Virus record (IMG/VR): IMGVR_UViG_3300009009_000021
Span: 1 to 45,044 of that record
Origin: a virus
Direction: 5' to 3' (one strand)
DNA: 45,044 nucleotides
Below the pieces are notes generated by a model that saw only the letters and a list, made by a program, of their open reading frames with translations, did no database searches and was not told the origin of the DNA. Both the position numbers and the translations under genes were made by a program. The number at the start of each line of letters is the position of its first letter. Position 1 is the first letter of the stretch. Shown here piece after piece: positions 1 through 8,069 of this stretch.

Positions 1-674
1 CCCCAAGCTAAATACCATTTACTAGCATCTTCTTTTAATGCAGTTAAAGTTTTCTCTTCTAACTCTTTACCATCCGAAACTAACTCACCTGCATCAGATA
101 AAATTGGAAGGTCATTCAAAGTAAAAGCTCTCCTACTCCTACCTAACCCAATTAAAAAATGTGCCGTGATTAAATCTATAAATAAATGATCCTCATTCTC
201 ATCAAGTGTATCTAAATAATAAAGCTTCTCTCCCTGAACAACATCAACCCTTATCGCATGATTATATATTGCATGTAGATCATATTGCCCTTGCACTGGG
301 ACATACAAAGTAGGCTTTCTATAAGATACAGGATATTCTGTTTTTTGAACTAATGATGGATTAGTGTTCCATCTACTCTCATCTAAGTAAAAAGGATACA
401 CTCCAGAGATCCTAACAGGGACCGCACTTGTTATGCTTGTTGGTATGCCTGTTAAATTACCTTCCATGGTTATAGTGGTAGCTGTAAAAGTAAAATCTCT
501 AGTTTCTAGATTTAGGTTAAATTGACGGTTGTGAGGACAATATCTGTTATATGTAGACAAGAGTTTATTTACTAGTACAGCAAAAATATCTTGATTCAGT
601 TCTATCTCATCAGAGGCAATTAAAAATTGACCTGTGTTTATTAATACCCTGTTAAAAATATCTTTTAAATTCAT
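1..674 (-). CDS. Putative virion (neck/head-completion) protein, C-terminus cut by window edge
   Basis: About 224 codons are visible and the frame stays open to the left edge, so the C-terminus is missing. The ATG overlaps the TGA of the upstream gene (ATGA), which fixes the start. The protein begins MNLKDIFNRVLINTGQF, is mixed alpha/beta, and has no signal peptide or catalytic motif that I recognise. It follows the capsid gene and one small gene, where T4-like phages place neck and head-completion proteins. The structural role is an inference from position only. Confidence 0.6.
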   Translation of the reverse strand, partial: MNLKDIFNRVLINTGQFLIASDEIELNQDIFAVLVNKLLSTYNRYCPHNRQFNLNLETRDFTFTATTITMEGNLTGIPTSITSAVPVRISGVYPFYLDESRWNTNPSLVQKTEYPVSYRKPTLYVPVQGQYDLHAIYNHAIRVDVVQGEKLYYLDTLDENEDHLFIDLITAHFLIGLGRSRRAFTLNDLPILSDAGELVSDGKELEEKTLTALKEDASKWYLAW

Positions 675-967
675 AGTTTTGCCCTTCTACCTCTCTTTTT
701 TTGTGGCGGCTTTTCATCGCTAACTTCAGTAGTAGTTTTTCTCTCAACTAAAACTTCCATTGGAGTAGATAAGGACACCTCTCTAGTACTCACACATTTC
801 ACCTGCTCTAACTTACCTCCAAGGAAAACATTAATATCCGACATGTATTTATCCATTTCAGACTTATTAAAAAAAGTAATTGTCTTGCCTGGTGGTATTA
901 ATATTGAATCAATTTTATTTTTTAATACTAATCCAAACTCACTTATATTTTTAAACGTAAAATCCAT
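671..967 (-). CDS. Small hypothetical protein with basic C-terminal tail
   Basis: 98 residues, not recognised. The N-terminal 60 residues look like a compact fold. The C-terminus (about residues 85-98, PPQKKRGRRAKL) is Lys/Arg-rich and could contact nucleic acid or an acidic partner. It lies just past the terminator that follows the capsid gene and overlaps the next gene by four bases, so it is probably co-expressed with the next virion gene by read-through or from an unseen promoter. A small structural or head-associated protein is possible. Confidence 0.6.
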   Translation of the reverse strand: MDFTFKNISEFGLVLKNKIDSILIPPGKTITFFNKSEMDKYMSDINVFLGGKLEQVKCVSTREVSLSTPMEVLVERKTTTEVSDEKPPQKKRGRRAKL

Positions 968-984
968 AGTTTATTCCTATTCTT

Positions 985-1021
985 AAAAAATATGGAGTGA
1001 AGTAAACTACCCCACTCCATA
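985..1021 (-). terminator. Rho-independent terminator after the major capsid gene
   Basis: Perfect 9-bp inverted repeat, TATGGAGTG at 991-999 and CACTCCATA at 1013-1021, with a 13-base loop. On the minus strand it is followed at once by six T residues (A run at 985-990). It begins 24 bases after the capsid stop codon. This is the clearest intrinsic terminator in the window. Confidence 0.9.
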
Positions 1022-1044
1022 AAACAACATTATTCCGTTAAACC

Positions 1045-2457
1045 TTACAAAGAAGACTCAATTATATCAAACTTAGTAGCATATTGTCCCACAAGAGATT
1101 CAATACCTGCCCAGCAAGCAACAGCTTTCATCTGACCAAGAGGGTTTGGTGACATAGGAATTGTGCCTGTTAATACTAGAGGCATGAATGGAGCATATAC
1201 TATAGGAGCTTCAAAAGGTGATGGACCTTTCCATAGAGCGATACCTTCTTTAGCACCTAAGATTGCTGGCTCAATAACTCTAATAACAATTACGTTATCT
1301 AGTCTGCCAAAAACATGAGCGCCTAAACTTGTTCCGTCAAACATCTTTGTGAAGTTAGGTAGACCACCGATAACAGCAGCATGATCTTTACCTACGATCA
1401 AATGAGTGATAGTTCCACGACCAGCGTTTCCAACTAACTCACTCTCAGCAAGAAGTAGATAATCAACATATGTCTGCTTGTGATCTGAATAAGGGATGTG
1501 TGTTGAAGGAGGTGTCTTATCCCAAATTGTTTGTCCTACAGCATTAGCTCTTAGCTGTCTAATAGCTCTACCTGCCATCTCTCTATTAAGTTCTACTACT
1601 AGATCTCTAGAAAGCTCATCATCAGCAAGAAGACCAAAGCGATTCTTCATTCCATAAGACTGTAACATGCCAATTGTGCCTTTTAGAGCAAAAATCTCAG
1701 CAGTAACACCCTTAGAATCAAAGAATGTGTCTATTTGTGGTAGATCAGCAGATAATTCAAAATTTTGCTGGTATGTAGCATAAACTTTTTTACCGTTTGC
1801 TACTGCATCACCAAAAGTAAGAGCTACTTCACCTGTAACATAGTTAACTGTTCCCCAAACACCAGCTCCTAAAATCTTTCCACTGCCAACATCTTCACCA
1901 TAAACAGTTGTTGAACCTTCTACAGATATCTTAAGAGATTCAGACTTGATAGGCTTGGCTACTAGTGTAAAAGAAAAAGCTTTAAGAGTGCCGTTACCTG
2001 TTGCGCCAGTTTCACTTGAGATCAAACCAGAAGAATAGCCAATAGGAGTAACTACGCCAGTTCTTGGGTCAACAAGAGTTTGACCTGCTGTCAAATTTCC
2101 TTTTGTTGTAGCTGCTCTAATATTCTTAAAATAAACGTTGCCTCTCTCTTCATCGATTGGCTGATTAGAAGCTATCAAAGGAAGTACACTTACTCCCTGA
2201 ACCGCTGTGATAACATCAAAAGCAACTTTAGGAATAGAACCTAATTGGTTAACGTTGCCTTCTTCTTCACAGATAGACTTATAGCACTCAAAAGCTTGAA
2301 GCTGCTTACCTAATGCATATACATCCATAAGGTCTAAACCACCTTTGATCTTAGCATTAGCTGACTTTTCTAGAAGATCTACTTGATCACGATACTTATC
2401 ATAATAACTTTCAGCAAGATTCTTGATCTTGTTTTCATGCATTTGTTGAACTTCCAT
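1045..2457 (-). CDS. Major capsid protein, T4 gp23-like
   Basis: 470 residues, forming the capsid shell. Seen: an alpha-helical N-terminal 60 residues, a segment FKNIRAATTKGNLTAGQ near residues 110-126 that I recognise from gp23-type capsid proteins of large myoviruses, a beta-rich Gly/Thr/Val insertion at about 150-230 (possible insertion or immunoglobulin-like domain), and a C-terminal region with repeated Pro-Phe/Pro-Leu turns as in HK97-fold P domains. It directly follows the prohead protease/scaffold gene, the conserved T4-like order. GGAG eight bases before the ATG supports the start. The N-terminus may be cleaved by the protease during maturation. Assignment rests on motif memory plus synteny. 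Confidence 0.85.
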   Translation of the reverse strand: MEVQQMHENKIKNLAESYYDKYRDQVDLLEKSANAKIKGGLDLMDVYALGKQLQAFECYKSICEEEGNVNQLGSIPKVAFDVITAVQGVSVLPLIASNQPIDEERGNVYFKNIRAATTKGNLTAGQTLVDPRTGVVTPIGYSSGLISSETGATGNGTLKAFSFTLVAKPIKSESLKISVEGSTTVYGEDVGSGKILGAGVWGTVNYVTGEVALTFGDAVANGKKVYATYQQNFELSADLPQIDTFFDSKGVTAEIFALKGTIGMLQSYGMKNRFGLLADDELSRDLVVELNREMAGRAIRQLRANAVGQTIWDKTPPSTHIPYSDHKQTYVDYLLLAESELVGNAGRGTITHLIVGKDHAAVIGGLPNFTKMFDGTSLGAHVFGRLDNVIVIRVIEPAILGAKEGIALWKGPSPFEAPIVYAPFMPLVLTGTIPMSPNPLGQMKAVACWAGIESLVGQYATKFDIIESSL

Positions 2458-2503
2458 TGTTCTTTCTCCATTAAAATAAAATAATTAACTCCCTTAAAAG
2501 AGG

Positions 2504-2541
2504 AACCTATAGTGTAGGCAACCCCTATATACTAAAAGGTT
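2504..2541 (-). promoter_or_regulatory. Inverted repeat in the leader of the capsid gene
   Basis: The 82-base gap before the capsid gene holds aacctatagt (2504-2513) and the near-complement actaaaaggtt (2531-2541), which overlaps the protease stop. On the minus strand this gives a CCTTTTAGTATATAGG stretch that loosely resembles the GTTTTC boxes found elsewhere. It could be an attenuating hairpin or a degenerate promoter giving extra capsid transcription. Weak evidence. Confidence 0.25.
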
Positions 2542-3901
2542 AGACCATGAATTTCTTCATTAGTCTCTCGCCTCTTGACTCATTGATTACACTTTTTTCT
2601 TTAGATGATTTAGAAGAAACTGACTCATTCATATTTCTACCTGAATATTTTACAACTGTTTTATTTTCATTTTTAACTTTTGTAAAAAATTCTTTTATAG
2701 CTTTCTTGTCCATCTTCCCATAAACCTTCTCAACTAGATCTTTAGAAATACCAAGGTCTTTAGCTATAGATCTAATCTCTTCAAGTTTAGCTGACTCTTC
2801 CATTTTCTTTAAAAGCTTCTCATATCTATTAAAAACTTCAGTAATCTCAGCTATAGAACCTAAATTAGAATACTTAGTTAATTTTTCTAAAGCTAAATCA
2901 ATACTCCTCTCAGTTAAAGAAAGAGCTTCACCTACAGACTTAGCATCTGTAAGCTCGATAAGTTTGTTTCTTGTAGATTCAAAAACATCAAACACTTTAG
3001 AAATCTCACTTGTCTCACCTAATTTTTTATAAGCCTCTACTTTAGAAGAAAGACCTTTTTTAAGACCTCTAAGAGAAGTGATCTCTTTCTCACATAGATT
3101 TAAAGCCTCTAAAATTTCTTCTGCACTACCTAAGTCTTTATAAGAATCTAAAATCTTCACGCTTTCCTTAACCATTAAATTTTCTTCGGAAAGAGAAAGA
3201 TTATCGCTCTTGTACTTCTCAAGTTCATTAAGAGCATTAGTTAAGTCTGTCCTTAACTCTTTATTTTCGTTTATAATATTATCCAACATCTTTTCATTTA
3301 ACTCGTTACCACCCATATTAATTTCTCCCTCAATTTCGTTCAACTTATTATAAGACTCCGCTAATGATGGATTCGCTTCTAAAAACCCAGGCTCCAAAAC
3401 AAAATCAAATGTTCTGAAATCGTAAGAATCCTCATCAACTTTAGGAACTCCATTTACATTGCCTTTGTATTTACCAAAGGCTCTAGACGAAACAAAAACT
3501 TTAGAGTTAGCTCTAATTACCGTATTTAAAATATTACCTGCTGGTGTATTAAGAATTAAAGCCTCTCCATACCCTACTTCACCCTTTTCACTTGGCATTA
3601 TTTCCAACTTAGTGACTATATGACTTAGCTTCCCATCTAAAAGAGCTTTGTCATCTATGTTCTGCTCATGAGATATAGTCCCAAACATTCTTCGATCATT
3701 TAACAATGACTTAACTTTATTACTATTCAGTACTTTTTCCCATAAGTTTTTTGAATAATATCGGTTGTTTCTAGAAGAATTCTCAGGGGAAAAAAACTGC
3801 CCAGCAACTTTAGCTAAGATATGTGTGCCGTCAACTTCACTCGACTCTGTGATAGTAAATCTGATCTTAGGATCAAACTCGTCTCTTAAAAATTGCTGCA
3901 T
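2540..3901 (-). CDS. Prohead maturation protease (gp21-like) fused to coiled-coil scaffold
   Basis: 453 residues from the chosen ATG. GAGGG lies four bases before it; the longer frame (seven more residues, ATG at 3922) has no Shine-Dalgarno. Numbered on the longer frame, residues 1-190 match the phage His/Ser prohead protease fold: GTISHEQ with His85 and VFVSSRAFG with Ser145/146 are the catalytic motifs of T4 gp21-type enzymes. From about residue 190 the chain becomes a long Lys/Glu/Leu heptad coiled coil ending in a basic tail, as in core scaffold proteins such as T4 gp22. Protease and scaffold are thus in one gene just before the capsid gene. An internal start (separate entry) could yield scaffold alone. 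Confidence 0.8.
   Translation of the reverse strand: MQQFLRDEFDPKIRFTITESSEVDGTHILAKVAGQFFSPENSSRNNRYYSKNLWEKVLNSNKVKSLLNDRRMFGTISHEQNIDDKALLDGKLSHIVTKLEIMPSEKGEVGYGEALILNTPAGNILNTVIRANSKVFVSSRAFGKYKGNVNGVPKVDEDSYDFRTFDFVLEPGFLEANPSLAESYNKLNEIEGEINMGGNELNEKMLDNIINENKELRTDLTNALNELEKYKSDNLSLSEENLMVKESVKILDSYKDLGSAEEILEALNLCEKEITSLRGLKKGLSSKVEAYKKLGETSEISKVFDVFESTRNKLIELTDAKSVGEALSLTERSIDLALEKLTKYSNLGSIAEITEVFNRYEKLLKKMEESAKLEEIRSIAKDLGISKDLVEKVYGKMDKKAIKEFFTKVKNENKTVVKYSGRNMNESVSSKSSKEKSVINESRGERLMKKFMV
3314..3329 (-). promoter_or_regulatory. Internal ribosome binding site and in-frame start for a scaffold-only product
   Basis: Within the protease-scaffold gene, GGGAG (3325-3329) lies eight bases before an in-frame ATG (3314-3316), Met203 on the longer frame. 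This is exactly where the protease fold ends and the coiled coil begins. Initiation here would give about 257 residues of free scaffold, as in lambda C/Nu3. The signal is seen; its use is inferred. Confidence 0.45.
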
Positions 3902-3930
3902 AAAACCCTCAAAAATAAACATCTATGTAG

Positions 3931-3936
3931 GAAAAC
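3931..3936 (-). promoter_or_regulatory. GTTTTC box upstream of the protease/scaffold gene
   Basis: Minus strand reads CGTTTTCCTACATAGAT, one of the closest matches to the recurring element, 30 bases from the chosen start at 3901. Its presence argues for the downstream ATG, since the longer frame would start within 10 bases of it. Confidence 0.5.
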
Positions 3937-3952
3937 GAATTTAATTGGTGCC

Positions 3953-4657
3953 TTACACTTTTTCAAATTTTGAATTTAGCTTTTCTATTAATGTTACGTA
4001 AAAACCGTCTTCACACTCTTCCATACCCGATGTGATTAACTCTTCTTGTATGTGCTTCCACGCTACTTCAACTTCCGAGCAAGGTGTGGCATTAACAGTT
4101 GCTATCGATGAGATTAAAAAACTTGGATCTGTTACCCTTACTAACATCTCTCTATCTGAATTAGAAAATTCTTTTTCAGTTAAAAGAGCTTCTTTGCATC
4201 TGCCTATCGTAGGAATTAACTCCTCTAATAAAATCTCTCTATCAACATCCTCTAAAATGTTAGCTAGATAATAATCATTCTCTATATAAAGATGAGTCTC
4301 TAAAGATGAGAGAGCTTTTAAAGCTTCATTACTTAAAAATGGGTTACTTAAAAAACTACCATTCTTTGAAATTAAAAATCTAGACATGGCTCTATGAAAC
4401 TGCTTACCCTTAGTAGACTTATGAAAAGCCTTTATACCCCTCATAATCTTATATCTATTCTTGCGCCACTGGCCTTTAGTGACCTGAGACTTTCTGAAAC
4501 TTTTTAACTTACCTACTAGATCTTTTCTTCTCTTTAAAAAAAGTTCTACTATCTCATCAGAAGGAGTCCACTTCTCATCAACTTGCTTAAGAGCTATATC
4601 TAGGTCTGACATCTCTACAGCAAATTGCTTCCGATCTAATTCAGATTTAAACTTCAT
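3953..4657 (-). CDS. Hypothetical protein with basic helical N-terminal half
   Basis: 234 residues, not firmly recognised. Residues about 45-95 are very basic with the pattern KSQVTKGQWRKNRYKIMRG followed by FHKSTKGKQFHRA, typical of a nucleic-acid-binding or core-internal virion protein. The C-terminal half is acidic and helical. GAGGAGG six bases before the ATG is a strong RBS. The start overlaps the end of the upstream gene by 11 bases. It lies immediately before the protease/scaffold gene, so a head-assembly role is plausible but unproven. Confidence 0.65.
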   Translation of the reverse strand: MKFKSELDRKQFAVEMSDLDIALKQVDEKWTPSDEIVELFLKRRKDLVGKLKSFRKSQVTKGQWRKNRYKIMRGIKAFHKSTKGKQFHRAMSRFLISKNGSFLSNPFLSNEALKALSSLETHLYIENDYYLANILEDVDREILLEELIPTIGRCKEALLTEKEFSNSDREMLVRVTDPSFLISSIATVNATPCSEVEVAWKHIQEELITSGMEECEDGFYVTLIEKLNSKFEKV

Positions 4658-4886
4658 GCATAGCCTCCTCTACAACCTCACTTCGCTCTCTATATAACCT
4701 ACTAGCTAACCTGTATAACCTATTAGCCCTTGAAATATCTTTCTCACCAATTAAAAGAGCGCTGTTTAATAAAATAGCCGCCATGTTTAAATCTGCCTTC
4801 TCTATAGAATCGGTAGACATAATAAATTTTGTCCCAATCCTATTTAATAATAAAACTATATTAGCATCTAATCTATTCTCTGCCAT
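4647..4886 (-). CDS. Small helical hypothetical protein
   Basis: 79 residues, Leu/Ala/Arg-rich and predicted almost all alpha-helical. No family recognised and no signal peptide. It overlaps its upstream neighbour by 14 bases and its downstream neighbour by 11, so translation is probably coupled. Confidence 0.6.
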   Translation of the reverse strand: MAENRLDANIVLLLNRIGTKFIMSTDSIEKADLNMAAILLNSALLIGEKDISRANRLYRLASRLYRERSEVVEEAMHEV

Positions 4887-5463
4887 ACTTTAAAACCTTA
4901 TTAAATTCATTATATGAAATATGGTATAAATTTTTACATTCATTAAAATATTGTGATTTTTTATCATTAACCATAATAAAGTTTTTATTTCCATAAAGTT
5001 TAAAAACAAACTTTAATGCTGGTACTGAATGACTTACCATCTGCCTGTAGCACTCATCCGACTTTCTATAATTGAGAGAGTCTTTATATAGGTTATTAAG
5101 CTTCCCTGTTTCCTCACTAGGATACATATCAAAACCTACTAAATAAAAATCCTCTATCTCAATATTAAGAAGAGGAGCGCATAGCAAAGCCATAATCCCA
5201 GTGACTTTAAAACTATTAGGAAGACATAAAATTGTCCCATCATTAAATTTAACAATATGCCCTTCTACTTTCGCTATATTAATATTTAACGGATTAGTCT
5301 CTTCTATCATCCTTTGATCTGAGATAAATAAAATGTCAGGGATGAAGTCCCTATATAAAGCATTACATCCGTATACAGGGAAGTTTTCTCTTGGATTTAA
5401 AAGCAGCTTAGTTAAATCAAACTCTTTTCTAGATTCACCATTACCTATAACAAAACACTTCAA
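4873..5463 (-). CDS. Conserved phage protein with GNGESRK and GCNALYRDF motifs (paralog A)
   Basis: 196 residues starting at TTG; GAGG nine bases upstream and the absence of a usable ATG decide this. N-terminal VIGNGESRKEFDL, then YGCNALYRDF, then ISDQRMIEE and FYLVGFDMYPS form a Rossmann-like core that I associate loosely with DUF115/glycosyltransferase-like phage proteins. A clear paralog lies at 12350-12925 and shares all four motifs. Both lie near sugar-transfer or exported-protein genes. Enzymatic activity is not established. Confidence 0.65.
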   Translation of the reverse strand: MKCFVIGNGESRKEFDLTKLLLNPRENFPVYGCNALYRDFIPDILFISDQRMIEETNPLNINIAKVEGHIVKFNDGTILCLPNSFKVTGIMALLCAPLLNIEIEDFYLVGFDMYPSEETGKLNNLYKDSLNYRKSDECYRQMVSHSVPALKFVFKLYGNKNFIMVNDKKSQYFNECKNLYHISYNEFNKVLKYGRE

Positions 5464-5466
5464 AAT

Positions 5467-6264
5467 TTACATCCTCGGAGCAAACCAACATCTAGGCCTT
5501 GCTGCTTGTCCACTCTTGCAAAGATACCAATAAGACTCTTCTTCTGATAGAGGGACTACATTATCATTCCACTGCACACCACACAAAGAACCAGCTCCAT
5601 AAGTATCTAACCTGCACTGTGCATTAGGGTGAGAGGTTTGAGTTGACCTAACAACAGTTCTATCTGGTGTTGAATAAGAAACTCTACCACCGTTTGATAA
5701 AAGCTTCGCTAAACTCAACCCAGCTGCTTGTGACCTATAACACAACTCTTTATCAGAAGTACTATTGCAGTTTACTTTTGCTTCTGCATCAAGAAAAGAT
5801 GCATACCCTTGATTGTTAGAATACTGCCAAATCCTCTTATGACAAACTTGAGTTGTATAATAGTCTGCTTGACCCTCTGCCGCCATACCCTCACCTTGGT
5901 AAAAAGGAAAACCAGCTAACGTATGTCCTGCCTCATGACATAATACAGAAGAGAAACCATCTAACGACAACTCAGGTCTTCTAGCTAAACCTCCAAAGAT
6001 CTCTATATAGACTGTATTACCTTCCATGTAAGTATAGGCGTTAACTGTGCTGTCACTCCAATTACCCTTTACGCTTAATCTATAACCTAAATTCTCATAA
6101 ATACTTTGGTAAGTGCTGTAAAACTCGTAAATTAAATTGTTGAACTCATACTCTGACATGTTAGCAGTTAAATAATTGTCTTCTTGATCTAAGTTGTTTT
6201 CAGGTAGGAAAGTTCCATAAGTGACGTTGCTTACAAACAATAAAACTAAGACTAAATATCTCAT
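5467..6264 (-). CDS. Secreted HExxH zinc metalloprotease-like protein
   Basis: 265 residues. Residues 1-17 are a clean signal peptide (LVLVLLFVSNVTYG). The active site LCHEAGH gives two zinc-ligand His and the catalytic Glu, and the nearby AAEGQADYY supplies a likely third ligand. Cys residues are numerous, fitting an oxidised extracytoplasmic protein. I recall similar CHExGH plus EGQADY proteins as common in Bdellovibrio relatives; this is memory, not a search. It probably acts in the periplasm or outside the cell, perhaps in lysis or surface remodelling. The 105-base leader holds a CTCTTTAAAGAG palindrome and no GTTTTC box. Confidence 0.75.
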   Translation of the reverse strand: MRYLVLVLLFVSNVTYGTFLPENNLDQEDNYLTANMSEYEFNNLIYEFYSTYQSIYENLGYRLSVKGNWSDSTVNAYTYMEGNTVYIEIFGGLARRPELSLDGFSSVLCHEAGHTLAGFPFYQGEGMAAEGQADYYTTQVCHKRIWQYSNNQGYASFLDAEAKVNCNSTSDKELCYRSQAAGLSLAKLLSNGGRVSYSTPDRTVVRSTQTSHPNAQCRLDTYGAGSLCGVQWNDNVVPLSEEESYWYLCKSGQAARPRCWFAPRM

Positions 6265-6369
6265 AACTATCTCCTCTTTAAAGAGTTAAAAGTGTATTAC
6301 CGACATTAGCTGTTTTGTTTTATCTATTTGATCAAATTTAAATTTACTAAGAATTTAGTTTATTAAGAA

Positions 6370-6783
6370 TTATTTTTTACTTTTATTCAAATTTACTTTT
6401 GGTTTGCTCTCATCATAACCCTTGTTTTTAATCAGGGTAACTAAGTCTTTGCCATCAACAGAAACATCGGCAACAATTCTAAAAAAAGCACATCTTTTTA
6501 CGTTTAATAAATCAATCTTTTTAGCTCTCTTCATCACAGACTCTACATATAATTTAGCTTCTATAGCAAGCTTCTTCGAAGTTGGATCTTTAGAGGTCAT
6601 TTCATATGTGTCTATGTTGTTAAGCCTTACTCTTATCTTATCACCTAGCAATGGATGAACATTAGCTATATTAACCGTTATAGTATCACCATCATAATTT
6701 CTTATGTATTGAACATCCTCAAACGAATACCCACAAGCTAAAGTTGAAAATAAAAATACAATTAAAAAAATTAAATATCTCAT
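6370..6783 (-). CDS. Exported thermonuclease (staphylococcal nuclease-like)
   Basis: 137 residues. A hydrophobic signal peptide covers residues 1-17 (YLIFLIVFLFSTLA). The mature part begins FEDVQYIRNYDGDTITVNI, the SNase DGDT motif with Ca-binding Asp, followed by IRVRLNNIDTYE, matching the R-x-R-L-x-x-I-D-x-x-E catalytic segment. Family members hydrolyse DNA and RNA with Ca2+. Export points to degradation of extracellular or periplasmic nucleic acid, such as competing phage DNA. A GTTTTC box lies 44 bases upstream. Good family match; biological role inferred. Confidence 0.8.
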   Translation of the reverse strand: MRYLIFLIVFLFSTLACGYSFEDVQYIRNYDGDTITVNIANVHPLLGDKIRVRLNNIDTYEMTSKDPTSKKLAIEAKLYVESVMKRAKKIDLLNVKRCAFFRIVADVSVDGKDLVTLIKNKGYDESKPKVNLNKSKK

Positions 6784-6826
6784 ATCTAACCTCTATCATA
6801 CTTAACTTTGAATTTACGTCTAACAG

Positions 6827-6832
6827 GAAAAC
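6827..6832 (-). promoter_or_regulatory. GTTTTC box upstream of the thermonuclease gene
   Basis: Minus strand GGTTTTCCTGTTAGAC, 44 bases before the nuclease ATG and between two tightly packed genes. It closely matches the copy at 9026-9031 (GGTTTTCCTCTAGAC). Confidence 0.5.
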
Positions 6833-6851
6833 CAGAAACGGTATGCTTGGC

Positions 6852-7049
6852 CTATTTAAAGAACCAAGAAATGAACAAGCAGATGTTGCCTAACATTAAA
6901 GAGACAAGAGGAAATGTGAAATCAATAACATCAAAATGCTTATCTCTAACTAACTTATAAATGAACTCTGCTATGTTTGCCAAGGTATGAAAAAAAGAGA
7001 ATGAATATAAACTTAAAGCTAAAAACAAAAATATATAATTATAAACCAT
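6852..7049 (-). CDS. Small membrane protein with two hydrophobic segments
   Basis: 65 residues. Two hydrophobic stretches (about 4-20 and 43-62) flank a charged loop with KLVRDKHFD. Not recognised. Size and topology would fit a holin or antiholin, but the endolysin lies 2.3 kb upstream, so that assignment is speculative. Confidence 0.55.
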   Translation of the reverse strand: MVYNYIFLFLALSLYSFSFFHTLANIAEFIYKLVRDKHFDVIDFTFPLVSLMLGNICLFISWFFK

Positions 7050-7051
7050 AA

Positions 7052-7270
7052 CTAAATCTCTATATAACCTCTAGGGTAAAAGGACATCCACTCATCATTC
7101 CATTTGTCTTCTGGATATTCACCTGAAAAGTACTTACCAAATAACTCAAAAGCTTTAGCTCTCCCCTTTACAGGGGATTCAGCTTCAAATACAGCTACAC
7201 AGTTTTTATCAAATAATTTTTCATTAAGGATGTGTTTATGTCCTTGCCCAAAAGTTACATAAATCTTCAT
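7052..7270 (-). CDS. Conserved small phage protein (FGQGHKH...FPRGYIEI type)
   Basis: 72 residues. The architecture, an N-terminal VTFGQGHKH, then CVAVFEAES, GRAKAFELFG and a C-terminal SFYPRGYIEI, is one I recognise as a recurrent uncharacterised small protein of phages and prophages. Function unknown. No membrane segment or signal peptide. The downstream gene starts two bases after its stop. Confidence 0.65.
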   Translation of the reverse strand: MKIYVTFGQGHKHILNEKLFDKNCVAVFEAESPVKGRAKAFELFGKYFSGEYPEDKWNDEWMSFYPRGYIEI

Positions 7271-7279
7271 AGTAAAACC

Positions 7280-8059
7280 CTAAGTAGATGAAACTTTATA
7301 TCCTTTAGGTGTTCCAGTTCTTTTAACACCTAAGCTTTTCCTTAACTTTAAAGACTTTTGACGCTTTCTTGCACTCTTAGAAGCTACTCTTTTTCTTGCT
7401 ATAACAGCTCTCTTAAGTCCTGCCCTCTGTTTTGAAGTTAGAATTTTTCTTCTTTTTTTCCTAATAAGAGGAAGCTTGATCTTTTTTAATCCCCTAACTA
7501 CAACTTTAAATAACTCCCCAACATCCTCCTCATCTCCAACCTCTTCATCGCCAGCCTCTTCTTCTCCCTCTTCATCACCCATAGGATCTTCTTGCTCATC
7601 ACCACCTTCAATCTCAGCATCAATATCACCTACACTTAATAATGCTGATAGCGTTGACTTGTTCATCCAACTTAGATCAACTAAGTTGATATACTTTCCA
7701 AGAGGGGTATCAACTTCAAGAGGACTTAATGGAGAGAGATCTACTTCTAATACATCCTTATCCTCAAAATCAAATAACTCATCTTCCATATCATCAGTAA
7801 CTATTAAAGCATAACTGCCTTCAACTTCATCTATACCAAACAGTACAGTCATCTCATCGCCTTCAAAGTCCTCAAACTCTACTATGATGTTTCCATCCTC
7901 ATGGACTTCTACTTCAGAAACTTCTACACCGTCAAAACCAAACTCTTCTAACTTCTGCATCAATGCATCTTTAATAATCTCAGATTGAAGAGCTGCTACA
8001 TTCTCTGTAAATATTTCAAAGACTCCTACCTTTTCCATTAAATCTCTAACTTTTGCCAT
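7280..8059 (-). CDS. Polyampholyte protein: acidic middle, strongly basic C-terminus
   Basis: 259 residues from the chosen ATG, which has GAGGG five bases upstream; the longer frame would overlap the previous gene and lacks an RBS. Residues about 1-160 form an acidic domain, then comes a Glu/Asp/Gly tract, then about 80 residues with some 30 Lys/Arg. Charge-segregated proteins of this kind occur as prohead core or internal DNA-condensing proteins in large phages, sometimes cleaved by the prohead protease. No sequence family recognised; the role is inference. Confidence 0.6.
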   Translation of the reverse strand: MAKVRDLMEKVGVFEIFTENVAALQSEIIKDALMQKLEEFGFDGVEVSEVEVHEDGNIIVEFEDFEGDEMTVLFGIDEVEGSYALIVTDDMEDELFDFEDKDVLEVDLSPLSPLEVDTPLGKYINLVDLSWMNKSTLSALLSVGDIDAEIEGGDEQEDPMGDEEGEEEAGDEEVGDEEDVGELFKVVVRGLKKIKLPLIRKKRRKILTSKQRAGLKRAVIARKRVASKSARKRQKSLKLRKSLGVKRTGTPKGYKVSST

Positions 8060-8069
8060 TACTTCCCTC

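Noticed and set aside
6852-7049. Firm holin assignment
   Set aside because: Topology fits but there is no diagnostic motif or lysis-cassette context.
7476-7814. Ser-rich plus-strand frame of 112 codons
   Set aside because: Low-complexity antisense of the Glu/Asp-rich tract.
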